Shown piece by piece: positions 26,288 through 33,811 of a stretch of DNA of 57,859 nucleotides. Position 1 is the stretch's first letter, and each line of letters opens with the position of its first letter. The notes under the pieces were generated by a model. It searched no databases and was not told the DNA's origin. It saw nothing but the letters and a program-made list of their open reading frames with translations. This DNA is from Nitrospiraceae bacterium (lineage in GTDB: Bacteria; Nitrospirota; Thermodesulfovibrionia; UBA6902): the NCBI GenBank assembly GCA_003599275.1, contig QZJG01000073.1, forward strand, positions 1 through 57,859, in the 5' to 3' direction. The translations under genes were made by a program, and so were the position numbers.

Positions 26288-27136
26288 TTAACCTAAAAGC
26301 TGAAGAGCATACTGCGGAATTACGTTTGCCTGTGCAAGGACTGCAACGCCGGCCTGCAGTATTATCTGGCTCTTCGTCAGATTCGCTGTTTCAACGGCAA
26401 AATCCGCATCCTGAATTCTTGATTTGGCAGCTGTCAGATTCTCGGATGCAATGCCAAGGTTTGCAATGGTATTTCCGAGCCTGTTCTGGACAGCGCCGAG
26501 GTTGCCTCTTCTGGTAGAGACCGTGGACAATGCGCTGTCTACCATGGTCAACATTGACTGCGCGTGAGCAGCCGTCTCAATGCTGGATTCAGCGGTTGTA
26601 GTAAGTCCTAACGATGAGGCATCGATATCAAAGAGTGTGCTGTTGGTAATTGATATCCTGTCGTTAGTGGTGTTGTGGATACCTACCTGCAATGATACGC
26701 CGTTTACGCTCAGGTCTCCGTTGATAAGTTTGAGACCGTTGAACTCTGTTGTATCCGATATCCTCGTGATCTCAGATTTCAGATTCTGGAATTCATTATC
26801 CAGCGCCGCCCTGTCGGAAGTTGATAACGTTCCGGTTGATGCCTGTTGCGCAAGCTCTCTCATCCTCGTAAGGATGTTGTGGATTTCGTTCATTCCGCCT
26901 TCAGCGGTCTGAACAACGCTGACGCCGTCCTGCGCATTTCTTATGGCCTGGTTGATACTTCTGACATGTGCGCCCAATTTCGTCGAGATGGCAAGTCCCG
27001 CCGCGTCATCTTTTGCCGAGTTGACTCTAAGGCCTGAGGACAATCTTTCTACTGATATCGCGAGGTTTCCCTGGACACTTTTAACATTCTTCTGTGCATT
27101 CAGGGAATATAGGTTTGTGTTGACTACTAATGACAT
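26288..27136 (-). CDS. fliC: Flagellin
   Basis: 282 residues. The conserved D0/D1 ends are clear: N-terminal VVNTNLYSLNAQKN, SSGLRVNSAKDDAAGLAIS, and C-terminal SRIQDADFAVETANLTKSQI with QANVIPQYALQLLG. The variable D2/D3 region is nearly absent, so the filament surface is small; the central part is Ser/Thr-rich (TTTAESSIETAA). Driven by a perfect sigma-28 promoter, with a long structured leader carrying CsrA-type sites. The SD AAGGAGG lies 5 nt before ATG. The only flagellin gene in the window. Confidence 0.97.
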   Translation of the reverse strand: MSLVVNTNLYSLNAQKNVKSVQGNLAISVERLSSGLRVNSAKDDAAGLAISTKLGAHVRSINQAIRNAQDGVSVVQTAEGGMNEIHNILTRMRELAQQASTGTLSTSDRAALDNEFQNLKSEITRISDTTEFNGLKLINGDLSVNGVSLQVGIHNTTNDRISITNSTLFDIDASSLGLTTTAESSIETAAHAQSMLTMVDSALSTVSTRRGNLGAVQNRLGNTIANLGIASENLTAAKSRIQDADFAVETANLTKSQIILQAGVAVLAQANVIPQYALQLLG

Positions 27137-27155
27137 AATTTCCTCCTTGATTTGC

Positions 27156-27182
27156 AGCCGTCAGTCTTTCAGACTTTCGGCT
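27156..27182 (-). promoter_or_regulatory. Leader hairpin next to the flagellin ribosome site
   Basis: Stem AGCCG/CGGCT enclosing stem AGTCT/AGACT with a 2x2 internal loop and a 3-nt loop, ending 8 nt upstream of the SD AAGGAGG (27142-27148). The SD itself includes an ANGGA CsrA-type site (27144-27148). Confidence 0.6.
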
Positions 27183-27184
27183 TT

Positions 27185-27200
27185 ATGGTATCCATACCAT
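27185..27200 (-). promoter_or_regulatory. CsrA-type hairpin in flagellin leader
   Basis: In the transcript: stem AUGGUA/UACCAU closing a UGGA tetraloop. GGA shown in a hairpin loop and preceded by A-N is the known way CsrA recognises RNA. A further hairpin, GCAAGC/GCUUGC, follows upstream at 27204-27218. Confidence 0.55.
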
Positions 27201-27221
27201 TTTGCAAGCCATGCTTGCCGT

Positions 27222-27254
27222 TTAACTTTTACGGATTAGGTCGTGGTTGAACAT
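27222..27254 (-). CDS. Possible 10-codon leader ORF in flagellin 5' region
   Basis: ATG at 27254 opens MFNHDLIRKS and stops at 27222. An AAAGGAGG site sits at 27266-27273, 11 nt upstream of the ATG. The SD-like site also contains an AAGGA CsrA-type motif (27268-27272), so it may serve as a protein-binding site rather than for translation. Speculative. Confidence 0.2.
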   Translation of the reverse strand: MFNHDLIRKS

Positions 27255-27304
27255 CCCGTTCCGAACCTCCTTTCCCGACCATCACCTTATCTGTATTTAG
27301 TCTC

Positions 27305-27331
27305 TTATCGGCAGATTTTCTGGAAACTTTA
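27305..27331 (-). promoter_or_regulatory. Sigma-28 (FliA) promoter of flagellin
   Basis: TAAAGTTT, 11 nt, GCCGATAA on the minus strand: an exact match to the enterobacterial sigma-28 consensus with the right spacing. Expected start about 27298, giving a leader of about 160 nt to the flagellin ATG. Confidence 0.93.
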
Positions 27332-27418
27332 GCCTGAACTGTAAAATATTTTGTCAGTTTAAAAGGAAAGATTATTAAGGATGGACAAGTCGTGAATTAA
27401 AAAAGGAAGGTTTTAGAT

Positions 27419-27826
27419 TTATTCCGATTTATGGAGAATCCTGGACTGGCCGTCAAGAACAAGCTGAATGCCTCTCCTGTTGCCGGCATTTAAAAGCAGC
27501 GGGCCCTGAAAGTTGGCAACGACATCTTCTCCCTGGACCCTCACTGTAACAAATATGACGAGATCGGAATCATTCTCAAGCTGAAGATGCTGCCTTACCG
27601 CATTATCCAATTCTAAAGACAAATTTACCTTCATGGTATCCGGTGTCGCGACGATAAAAGCTATGTCCGGGTCGTCCACGGACTGAAGCCATTTAAGCGG
27701 GGTGTCCCTGTGGTCTACGAGAATGAATTGCTTCATGCCTGACAGGCCTACCAGCCCGTCAGCAAAACTTATGATTTTTTCTTCCTCTACTTCCAGCTCT
27801 CCGAATCTCGATGTTTTAAGCTTCAT
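27419..27826 (-). CDS. fliW: Flagellar assembly factor FliW
   Basis: 135 residues from the ATG at 27826, which overlaps the csrA stop by one base. Motifs FADGLVGLSGMKQFILVDH and GPLLLNAGNRRGIQLVLD are typical. FliW binds and inhibits CsrA; flagellin competes for FliW, so export of flagellin releases FliW and frees flagellin translation. Its position directly after csrA and before flagellin supports this partner switch here. Confidence 0.95.
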   Translation of the reverse strand: MKLKTSRFGELEVEEEKIISFADGLVGLSGMKQFILVDHRDTPLKWLQSVDDPDIAFIVATPDTMKVNLSLELDNAVRQHLQLENDSDLVIFVTVRVQGEDVVANFQGPLLLNAGNRRGIQLVLDGQSRILHKSE

Positions 27827-28056
27827 CACTTTGCCCTCAATGCCTTGTTTATTTTTTCAAACTCATCAATCAAAAGTCCGGATGACAGGATATTCTCCTG
27901 CTTTATTTTTTCGTACAACTCATTGCGGTATATTTTCAGATTTGCGGGGGCCTTAATTCCCAGCCTCACGGAATTGCCTTTCACTTCAACTACTGTAATT
28001 GTGATATCGTCCCCGAGTTTAATCGATTCATTTGACTTCCTTGTCAAAACCAGCAT
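27826..28056 (-). CDS. csrA: Translational regulator CsrA
   Basis: 76 residues. N-terminal [18 protein letters not shown] and VRLGIKAP are the CsrA core; the C-terminal extension ([16 protein letters not shown]) is longer than in the 61-residue enteric protein, as in FliW-regulated CsrA. It binds GGA motifs in mRNA leaders. Likely target here: the flagellin leader. Downstream partner of flgL, with a 43-bp gap. Confidence 0.95.
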   Translation of the reverse strand: MLVLTRKSNESIKLGDDITITVVEVKGNSVRLGIKAPANLKIYRNELYEKIKQENILSSGLLIDEFEKINKALRAK

Positions 28057-28099
28057 CCTGCCTCCTATACTTAAGGGGTTAGTTGCCCAATCCCTGTTC

Positions 28100-28990
28100 T
28101 TATCCTAAAAAATCCAGCAGCGACTGCGAAATTACCTTGGAGCCTGACGCCCTCAGGGACTGGAGCGCCACTTCTATTTTGGCGAGCTCGCTGATCGTTT
28201 GCGCAATATCAGTGTCCTGTGTGTTCGAGAGCAAAGTGTTTAAGGAAAGATTTCTGTCGTCCAGACTGTTTCTCAAATCTTCAAGGCGGTTCATCCTTGC
28301 GCCCGCAGTTGCACGCACGTTTGAGACCTGCGTTAAAGCATCATCAATTTCCGAAAGGGCCGCCTGCGCTCCCGCCTGCGCAACCTGACCATCAGGGTCA
28401 ACAAGGGCGTTATATAAGTCATCGAGAGATTCAAAGAAAGTTTTACCGCCGGAACTGAACGCCTCTTCACCGGATACGTTGACAGCCATGGTGGAATTCC
28501 TGTTGATCAACACCTCGATCTCACCAGAGTCCCCCTGATAGTCAAACGCATCATCAAACGGCGCCGTGTCAGTCTTGTATCCCGAGAATATATATCTGTC
28601 TCTGAATTTGGTTTGAGAAAGCCTGAGGACTTCATCTTTCAAATTGTCTATTTCTACTGCAATTGCGGCCCTGTCCTCCGCTGTCAGTGTTCCGGTAGAA
28701 GCCTGCAGGGCAAGCTCTCTTGCGCGTATCATACTGGTTGAGACCGATCCCATGATCGTATCCGTAAGTCCCAGATGGCTGTCCGCATCGTCTATATTTT
28801 TCCTGTATTGATCAATCTCATTTATCGATACCTTATAATCCATGGCCTTCATCATTCCCGAAACATCATCGGAAGGCTTGTTTATCCTTTTGCCGGAAGT
28901 CAGCCTGTCCGAATACACAGCCATGTCTCTCAATCTCTGCTGCAGCGCCCTTGTGACCTGATTGAATATGGTGAAAGATGTTACTTTCAT
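28100..28990 (-). CDS. flgL: Flagellar hook-associated protein 3 FlgL
   Basis: 296 residues. The flagellin-like ends are present: N-terminal [18 protein letters not shown] and C-terminal [22 protein letters not shown]. FlgL is the second hook-filament junction protein. The start overlaps the flgK stop (ATGA). Confidence 0.95.
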   Translation of the reverse strand: MKVTSFTIFNQVTRALQQRLRDMAVYSDRLTSGKRINKPSDDVSGMMKAMDYKVSINEIDQYRKNIDDADSHLGLTDTIMGSVSTSMIRARELALQASTGTLTAEDRAAIAVEIDNLKDEVLRLSQTKFRDRYIFSGYKTDTAPFDDAFDYQGDSGEIEVLINRNSTMAVNVSGEEAFSSGGKTFFESLDDLYNALVDPDGQVAQAGAQAALSEIDDALTQVSNVRATAGARMNRLEDLRNSLDDRNLSLNTLLSNTQDTDIAQTISELAKIEVALQSLRASGSKVISQSLLDFLG

Positions 28991-30612
28991 AAATTAATAA
29001 GCGTCTCTAAAAGTTCGTCCGTCATTTTCAGTATCCTCGCGCCGGCTTCAAAAGCGCGCTGATATCTGATCAGATTGGTCGCCTCTTCGTCAATAGAAAC
29101 GCCCGATGCCTCCTCTCTTTTCTTCTGCAGCTCAAACAGCATATTGTCATCGAAATTAAGACCGTCCGACGCGGCCTTGCTCGTGACGCCCACATTTGAA
29201 ACAATGCCCCTGTAATAACTTTCAAACGTAGCGTCGCCAAGACCGGACACGCCGGTTTGATATAACTGGTATATCTCCAGCGCTTTTGTATTGTCCCCGG
29301 GCAGCGCGAGATCGGACGACGCCGCTGCGATTTTACCGGTATCGGTAATTTCCACTTCGAAATCTTCGATTACTCCCGTCAGCGGACTTACAAAAAAACT
29401 GTCGCCTGCTGCCGGCGACCCGTCGATGACTACGTCTATGCCTTCAATCGTAATCGTGCTGCCCGCCGAATATGTTTGACCCGACGCCACGGTTTCACCG
29501 GTTGTATGATTTACTATGTCATAAGTAGAGGCGTCCGTAAAATTTATGTCGTATTCGTCCAGCGTGATATCGTCGGAGTCGGCAACAACGGCTGACGAAA
29601 TATATGCGCCTGAGGAATAATCCCTGGTGTATATCTGAAGGGCGCTGAAAAAATCATTTCCGGTCGATGAGTCGAGCCCGTAGCCGGAGCTATGCAATGC
29701 GTTCAGCTCATTTGTCAGAGATGCAATCAGCCGCCTCAAACTTATTAACGGGTTTTCCCTTATGTCATCTCTCACGTCTATAAATCCGCCGAGCCTGCCC
29801 TTTGTAAATATCGAGCTTACGTCGCTCCCATTGTAGGTCACCGTGGTGTCGCCTTCAGAATCGACCGACGTGGAGAGCTCGATGTTTCCCTGTGAGGTAA
29901 CAAGACTCTTTCCTCCTACGAGAATATTGACCGCGCCGTTATCTTCCTCATACCATGTATAATTCATCAATTCCGCAAGCTCATTAAGTCGCTGGTCGCG
30001 CTGGTCCCTGATATAGCTCGCTTTCTCAGTGCCGAACCCTGCTTCAAGCTGGACTATCTTGTCATTAAGGTCCGCAATCTGCGAGGTCAATGCATTTATA
30101 TCTGTGACGATGTTTTCTATTTCTTCGTTTATGTCCTCAATCGTATCCGTAATATCGCCTTCCATCTGCTTTGCAGTCTGCACAAGGGCCTTGGCCTTCT
30201 CAAGCAGAATGGACCTCTGGGCCTGTCCTTCGGGATTCGTAGCAACCTCCTGCCACGCATTAAAAAAACCATCGAGAGGGCCCGCCAACCCCAACCCTCT
30301 TGCCTCATTGAATATCTGCTCGATCTGGCTCAATCCCTGATCGAGCGCAAACGACCTTCCGAAGCTCTGATTTTGTCCTATAATCTGGAGGTGGAGAAAT
30401 TTATCATAATGCCTTTTGATGTCCGCGACATTTACTCCCCTTCCGATAAAATCCCCATTTACCTGGACGGGATTGGACAACTGAAGGACCACTTCCTGCC
30501 GGCTGTACCCGGGGGTGTTCACATTAGCTATGTTATTGCTTACAACGTTAAGCGCCGCCTGGCTGGCAAATAATGCCGATCTGCCTATATCAAAAAGTCC
30601 GAATAAGGACAT
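28987..30612 (-). CDS. flgK: Flagellar hook-associated protein 1 FlgK
   Basis: 541 residues. N-terminal SQAALNVVSNNIANVNTPGYSRQ-type rod/hook motif and C-terminal SIDEEATNLIRYQRAFEAGARIL motif. It forms the first layer of the hook-filament junction. Starts immediately after the flgN stop. Confidence 0.95.
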   Translation of the reverse strand: MSLFGLFDIGRSALFASQAALNVVSNNIANVNTPGYSRQEVVLQLSNPVQVNGDFIGRGVNVADIKRHYDKFLHLQIIGQNQSFGRSFALDQGLSQIEQIFNEARGLGLAGPLDGFFNAWQEVATNPEGQAQRSILLEKAKALVQTAKQMEGDITDTIEDINEEIENIVTDINALTSQIADLNDKIVQLEAGFGTEKASYIRDQRDQRLNELAELMNYTWYEEDNGAVNILVGGKSLVTSQGNIELSTSVDSEGDTTVTYNGSDVSSIFTKGRLGGFIDVRDDIRENPLISLRRLIASLTNELNALHSSGYGLDSSTGNDFFSALQIYTRDYSSGAYISSAVVADSDDITLDEYDINFTDASTYDIVNHTTGETVASGQTYSAGSTITIEGIDVVIDGSPAAGDSFFVSPLTGVIEDFEVEITDTGKIAAASSDLALPGDNTKALEIYQLYQTGVSGLGDATFESYYRGIVSNVGVTSKAASDGLNFDDNMLFELQKKREEASGVSIDEEATNLIRYQRAFEAGARILKMTDELLETLINL

Positions 30613-31068
30613 CTATGTCTCCTTTGATAAAAGAACGCCCGTGACGTGGGAAATATGCTGTGCCGTGAATGAGCTGAAAAAATTTGCCGTGGTCCTGATA
30701 TGCCTGAGTGAACGGTCCACAAGCACGTTGTTGAACTTATTCATTTCTTCTATGCTCTGCAAGAGCGACAGGAGCTGGGAACGCAGCACGGGAAACATAT
30801 CATCTCCCGTAAGTTTTCCCATCTCTTCGAGGTTAATGCCGGTCTTTTCTCCGTTGTCTTCAGCAAATTTTCTCATGAGTCTCATCCTCTCCTCTTCAAG
30901 CAGTCTGAGTCTCATGACTACGGTATCTTTCTCTTTCGAGATCTCCTCAACTTTTTCCGCATCAATATCTATCAGACACACCCTCTCCCTATTAAGCAGG
31001 TCCAAAAGTGTCTTATAGGTATTAATCTGCTCTTTCAATATGTTCAGAATCGCCCTGTCTGATGTCAT
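30613..31068 (-). CDS. flgN: Flagellar export chaperone FlgN
   Basis: 151 residues, largely helical, with the FlgN pattern ILKEQINTYKTLLDLLNRER at the N-terminus. It is the chaperone for FlgK and FlgL, encoded right before them. The ATG overlaps the flgM stop (ATGA). Confidence 0.85.
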   Translation of the reverse strand: MTSDRAILNILKEQINTYKTLLDLLNRERVCLIDIDAEKVEEISKEKDTVVMRLRLLEEERMRLMRKFAEDNGEKTGINLEEMGKLTGDDMFPVLRSQLLSLLQSIEEMNKFNNVLVDRSLRHIRTTANFFSSFTAQHISHVTGVLLSKET

Positions 31069-31358
31069 ATCTCTTCCAGCATCTTTTGTGCTATCTTTCT
31101 CGGGTCAATATTGTATGTTCCAGCGTCAATCGCCTGCTTGACGGCTTCAACCTTGTCCGTCCTTACCTCGGGAAGCTGATCTATCAGCGCCCTGAGTTCA
31201 CTTATCTCTTTTGCCTTTCCCGACAAACTTATCCTGTCACTTTTTTCATCCTGCTTTTCAATGCCCTTTTTCTTTTCGGCTTCCTGGCTCCCGCCTGCTT
31301 CCTGGATCTTGTTAAATACGTCTTTCCTGTCTACAGGACCATTTCCATCGATTCTCAT
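31065..31358 (-). CDS. flgM: Anti-sigma-28 factor FlgM
   Basis: 97 residues from the ATG at 31358, preferred because AAAGGGGG lies about 7 nt upstream; an ATG at 31376 would add six residues. The C-terminal RISLSGKAKEISELRALI and VEAVKQAIDAGTYNID motifs are the FliA-binding region. FlgM holds FliA until the hook is complete and is then exported. It lies behind a sigma-28 promoter, a feedback loop. Confidence 0.93.
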   Translation of the reverse strand: MRIDGNGPVDRKDVFNKIQEAGGSQEAEKKKGIEKQDEKSDRISLSGKAKEISELRALIDQLPEVRTDKVEAVKQAIDAGTYNIDPRKIAQKMLEEI

Positions 31359-31423
31359 CTTATAACCCCCTTTCATAATTTACTCGCCCGATGTGTAATA
31401 TTTTTTTACACCTCCTGTTTCTC

Positions 31424-31450
31424 TTATCGGCAGCAAATAAATTTTCTTTA
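31424..31450 (-). promoter_or_regulatory. Sigma-28 promoter of flgM-flgN-flgK-flgL-csrA-fliW
   Basis: TAAAGAAA, 11 nt, GCCGATAA; a perfect -10 and near-perfect -35, beginning 2 bp after the flgJ stop codon. Expected start about 31417, right at an AGGAGG sequence (31411-31416) that is followed by a GTGTAA/TTACAC hairpin. Confidence 0.88.
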
Positions 31451-31451
31451 G

Positions 31452-31814
31452 TCATTTATTATCACTATTACCTGAAGGATTTGCATCCCCCGTGTCAGAG
31501 ACCTGCGTCCTTTCAAGCCACTTCGCTATTGAATCCTGAAGGCCGAACCCTCTCTGGGACAGGGACTTTGACAGCTCCATATCAAAAAGAGTCGTGTATG
31601 TGCCGCTCCCGAGTCCCTTTTCATCACCGGAAGAGGCGTCAATCGACTCTCTCATAACTTTAAGCAGTTGATATACAAAAAGGGATTCCATCTCCCTTGC
31701 AACTTTTCTGATTTCAGATTTTGGATTTGTTACTTCTGTTTTGTCCCCGTTTCTTGTTCTGTATTCTGCATTCAGTAAACCGGTCTTAAGTAATTCCATA
31801 TTTGCCATATCCAT
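31452..31814 (-). CDS. flgJ: FlgJ-type rod-binding protein (no muramidase domain)
   Basis: 120 residues. The core VAREMESLFVYQLLKVMRES and GSGTYTTLFDMELSKSLSQRGF is the rod-binding N-terminal domain of FlgJ; the C-terminal muramidase is absent, as in many non-enteric bacteria. Residues about 14-36 (NAEYRTRNGDKT and onward) are encoded by ten 7-bp units of repeat DNA, an apparent insertion between helix 1 and the conserved core. SD GAGG upstream of the first ATG. Confidence 0.88.
   Translation of the reverse strand: MDMANMELLKTGLLNAEYRTRNGDKTEVTNPKSEIRKVAREMESLFVYQLLKVMRESIDASSGDEKGLGSGTYTTLFDMELSKSLSQRGFGLQDSIAKWLERTQVSDTGDANPSGNSDNK
31705..31774. repeat. Diverged heptamer repeat inside flgJ
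   Basis: Ten consecutive 7-bp units, best preserved as TTTCTGA, TTTCAGA, TTTTGGA and GTATTCT, GCATTCA. It lies fully within the coding region near the 5' end of flgJ. Confidence 0.65.
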
Positions 31815-31834
31815 AAAATTCCCTCACTTCGTAA

Positions 31835-32992
31835 TCAGATAAGCTCCAGCTCAGCCCTTAACGCACCGGCCGCTTTTAAGGCCTGAAGTATCGATATCAA
31901 ATCACGGGGGGTAACGCCAAGTGCATTCAAGGCCCTGACCACTTCTCCCAGTGTGATACCCGAAACCTCCACGAGATGTCCCTTCTGCTCTGTAACTGAA
32001 ATATCTGTCCTCGGTACCTGTACCGTTTCCGCCTTTTCAGGGGCAAAAGGCAGCGGCTGGGAAACCAGTGCCTCTTCCCTGATCTCGATGGCAAGCGAAC
32101 CGTGAGCTATCGCGACTGGCGATATCCTTACATTGTCTCCCACAACAACCGTACCGGTCCTTTCGTTAATAATTATTTTTGCCGGCATATCGACTTTAAC
32201 GTCAAGCATCTCCACTCTCGTTATTAAACCGACAAGATTGTCCCTGTATTCCTCAGGCACAGACAGTTTGACCGCCGAAGGGTCCAGAGTGACCGCAAAA
32301 TCACCCTGCAAGGCGTCATTTATTTGTTTTGATACACCGTCTGCGGTCGTAAAATCAGCCCTGTGCAAAAACAATCTTATATCGCTGCCGTTGCCGAGAC
32401 TGAAAAGCGGCTCCCTCTCTATGGTCACACCTTCCGGTACCTTTCCTGCCGTAGTATGGTTTTTCTGGGACACCGCCCCCTCCCCTGCAGCCGCAAATCC
32501 GCCTATAGAAACAGGGCCCTGGGCAAGGGCGTAAACCTTGCCGTCAGGGCCTTTCAGGGGGGTAAGAAGCAGAGTGCCTCCTTGAATGCTCTTTGCATCG
32601 CCGATTGTAGATATAAGCGCGTCCGTTTTCAGACCGGGTTTCGCAAACGGGGGAAGAGACGCCGTGACCACAACCACGGCGATATTCTTTGACTGGAGAT
32701 CGTTAGCATTGATTGTCAGGCCCATCCTTTTGAGCATGTTTACGATCCCCTGCACCGCAGTCTGTCCCTTGTCGCCGGAGCCGTCAAGCCCGACTACAAG
32801 CCCGTACCCGATAAGCTGATTGTCCCTGACGCCTTCAAAACTCGCTATGTCCTTGATGCGCTCGGCGTGAACAGAAGACAGAACACAGATAACAGATAAC
32901 AGAACAAAGACAATATAGCGGAATGTATTTTTCTTCAGTCTGTGCTCTGTGCTCTGTGTTCGCGGCTCTTTTTTAAACTTCTCACTTTTCAC
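31835..32992 (-). CDS. flgI: Flagellar P-ring protein FlgI
   Basis: 385 residues. After the signal peptide (ending SSVHA, about residue 43) the mature protein begins ERIKDIASFEGVRDNQLIGYGLVVGLDGSGD, which is FlgI. It forms the periplasmic P ring. The 5' end is unusual: a GTG start at 32992 lies inside one heptamer repeat, the n-region is encoded by a second, and the hydrophobic core FVLLSVICVLSSVHA by a third. The true start is therefore uncertain. Confidence 0.93.
   Translation of the reverse strand: MKSEKFKKEPRTQSTEHRLKKNTFRYIVFVLLSVICVLSSVHAERIKDIASFEGVRDNQLIGYGLVVGLDGSGDKGQTAVQGIVNMLKRMGLTINANDLQSKNIAVVVVTASLPPFAKPGLKTDALISTIGDAKSIQGGTLLLTPLKGPDGKVYALAQGPVSIGGFAAAGEGAVSQKNHTTAGKVPEGVTIEREPLFSLGNGSDIRLFLHRADFTTADGVSKQINDALQGDFAVTLDPSAVKLSVPEEYRDNLVGLITRVEMLDVKVDMPAKIIINERTGTVVVGDNVRISPVAIAHGSLAIEIREEALVSQPLPFAPEKAETVQVPRTDISVTEQKGHLVEVSGITLGEVVRALNALGVTPRDLISILQALKAAGALRAELELI
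32871..32905. repeat. Heptamer repeat (ACAGATA type) encoding FlgI signal-peptide core
   Basis: Five 7-bp units: ACAGAAG, ACAGAAC, ACAGATA, ACAGATA, ACAGAAC. Read on the minus strand they encode most of the hydrophobic stretch of the FlgI signal peptide. Confidence 0.85.
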
Positions 32993-33006
32993 TTCTCACT
33001 TCTCAC
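32939..33006. repeat. Two heptamer repeats at the flgI start
   Basis: TGTGCTC in two units plus a partial at 32941-32958, and TTCTCAC in four units (one TTTTCAC) at 32979-33006. The second contains the GTG assigned as the flgI start codon. Confidence 0.85.
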
Positions 33007-33012
33007 TTTCTT

Positions 33013-33804
33013 TTAAAACGGCCACACCTTATCAAGTATTCTTACGAACCAGCCGGGGCTTTGCTTGTCCTGCACCACGCCGTCACCGACATAATAAATC
33101 TTAGCATCGGCTATCTTATTGCTCAATATACTATTGGTGGAATCGACATCATCGGGTCTGACCATCCCGTTGAGTACGAGTATCTGCTTCTCGTCATTTA
33201 TCGTCATCTCCTTCCGGGCCTCAATTACGAGATTCCCGTTAGGCAATACTTCGACAACCTTGGCCGTTAAGGTCGCTACAAGTTTCCCTTCCCTGTTCGT
33301 ATCGCCCTTCCCCTTGAAATCCGATGCCGAGGTGCTGCTGACTTTCGGCTCAAACACATTGCTTCCCTTAAAGAGGTCTTTCAGCAGGAAGACGTTATGG
33401 AGATTAAAGTCAGTGTTCATGCCAAACAGGTCGGACAGCTCGAAGTCCAGCGAAGAATCGCGGCTGGTTGACGTTTCGGCCGTCCCCGAGCCGGAGAAAC
33501 TTTCCACGACGTTTACGGTCACAAGGTCGTTCAGTCTCCTCGCCTTCGTATCTTCAAGTATATTCCCTGCATCACTCCAGAGAGAATTGGCCGAGCGCTG
33601 AGCCATCATCTCCCGTTCCATCGGGTGGACGTATTTGGGCGGCGGCAGCGGCAGATTTGCAGAAGGCGTAGAGCAGGCAGAAACAAAAAAGAGTAAGGAA
33701 CAAGTGACAAGGAATAAGCAAACCTTCTTGTCTTGTCTGCTGACTTCTGACCCCTGGACCCTGGACCCCGGACCCTCGGAATCGAGTCGTATCGACTTGA
33801 CCAT
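33013..33804 (-). CDS. flgH: Flagellar L-ring lipoprotein FlgH
   Basis: 263 residues from the ATG at 33804, just after the flgA stop; an upstream ATG at 33840 lies within flgA. A lipobox VSAC precedes a mature CSTPSANLPLPPPKYVHP N-terminus. ANSLWSDAGN, DKSPGW-like and the C-terminal WFVRILDKVWPF motif identify FlgH, the outer-membrane L ring. The signal-peptide region is encoded by heptamer repeats, and the long n-region before it makes the start uncertain. Confidence 0.92.
   Translation of the reverse strand: MVKSIRLDSEGPGSRVQGSEVSRQDKKVCLFLVTCSLLFFVSACSTPSANLPLPPPKYVHPMEREMMAQRSANSLWSDAGNILEDTKARRLNDLVTVNVVESFSGSGTAETSTSRDSSLDFELSDLFGMNTDFNLHNVFLLKDLFKGSNVFEPKVSSTSASDFKGKGDTNREGKLVATLTAKVVEVLPNGNLVIEARKEMTINDEKQILVLNGMVRPDDVDSTNSILSNKIADAKIYYVGDGVVQDKQSPGWFVRILDKVWPF
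33695..33776. repeat. Heptamer repeats in the flgH leader region
   Basis: AAGGAAC-type units at 33695-33718 (AAGGAAC, AAGTGAC, AAGGAAT) encode the h-region of the FlgH lipoprotein signal peptide. CCTGGAC-type units at 33753-33776 encode part of its n-region. Confidence 0.8.
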
Positions 33805-33811
33805 TGTTTTA

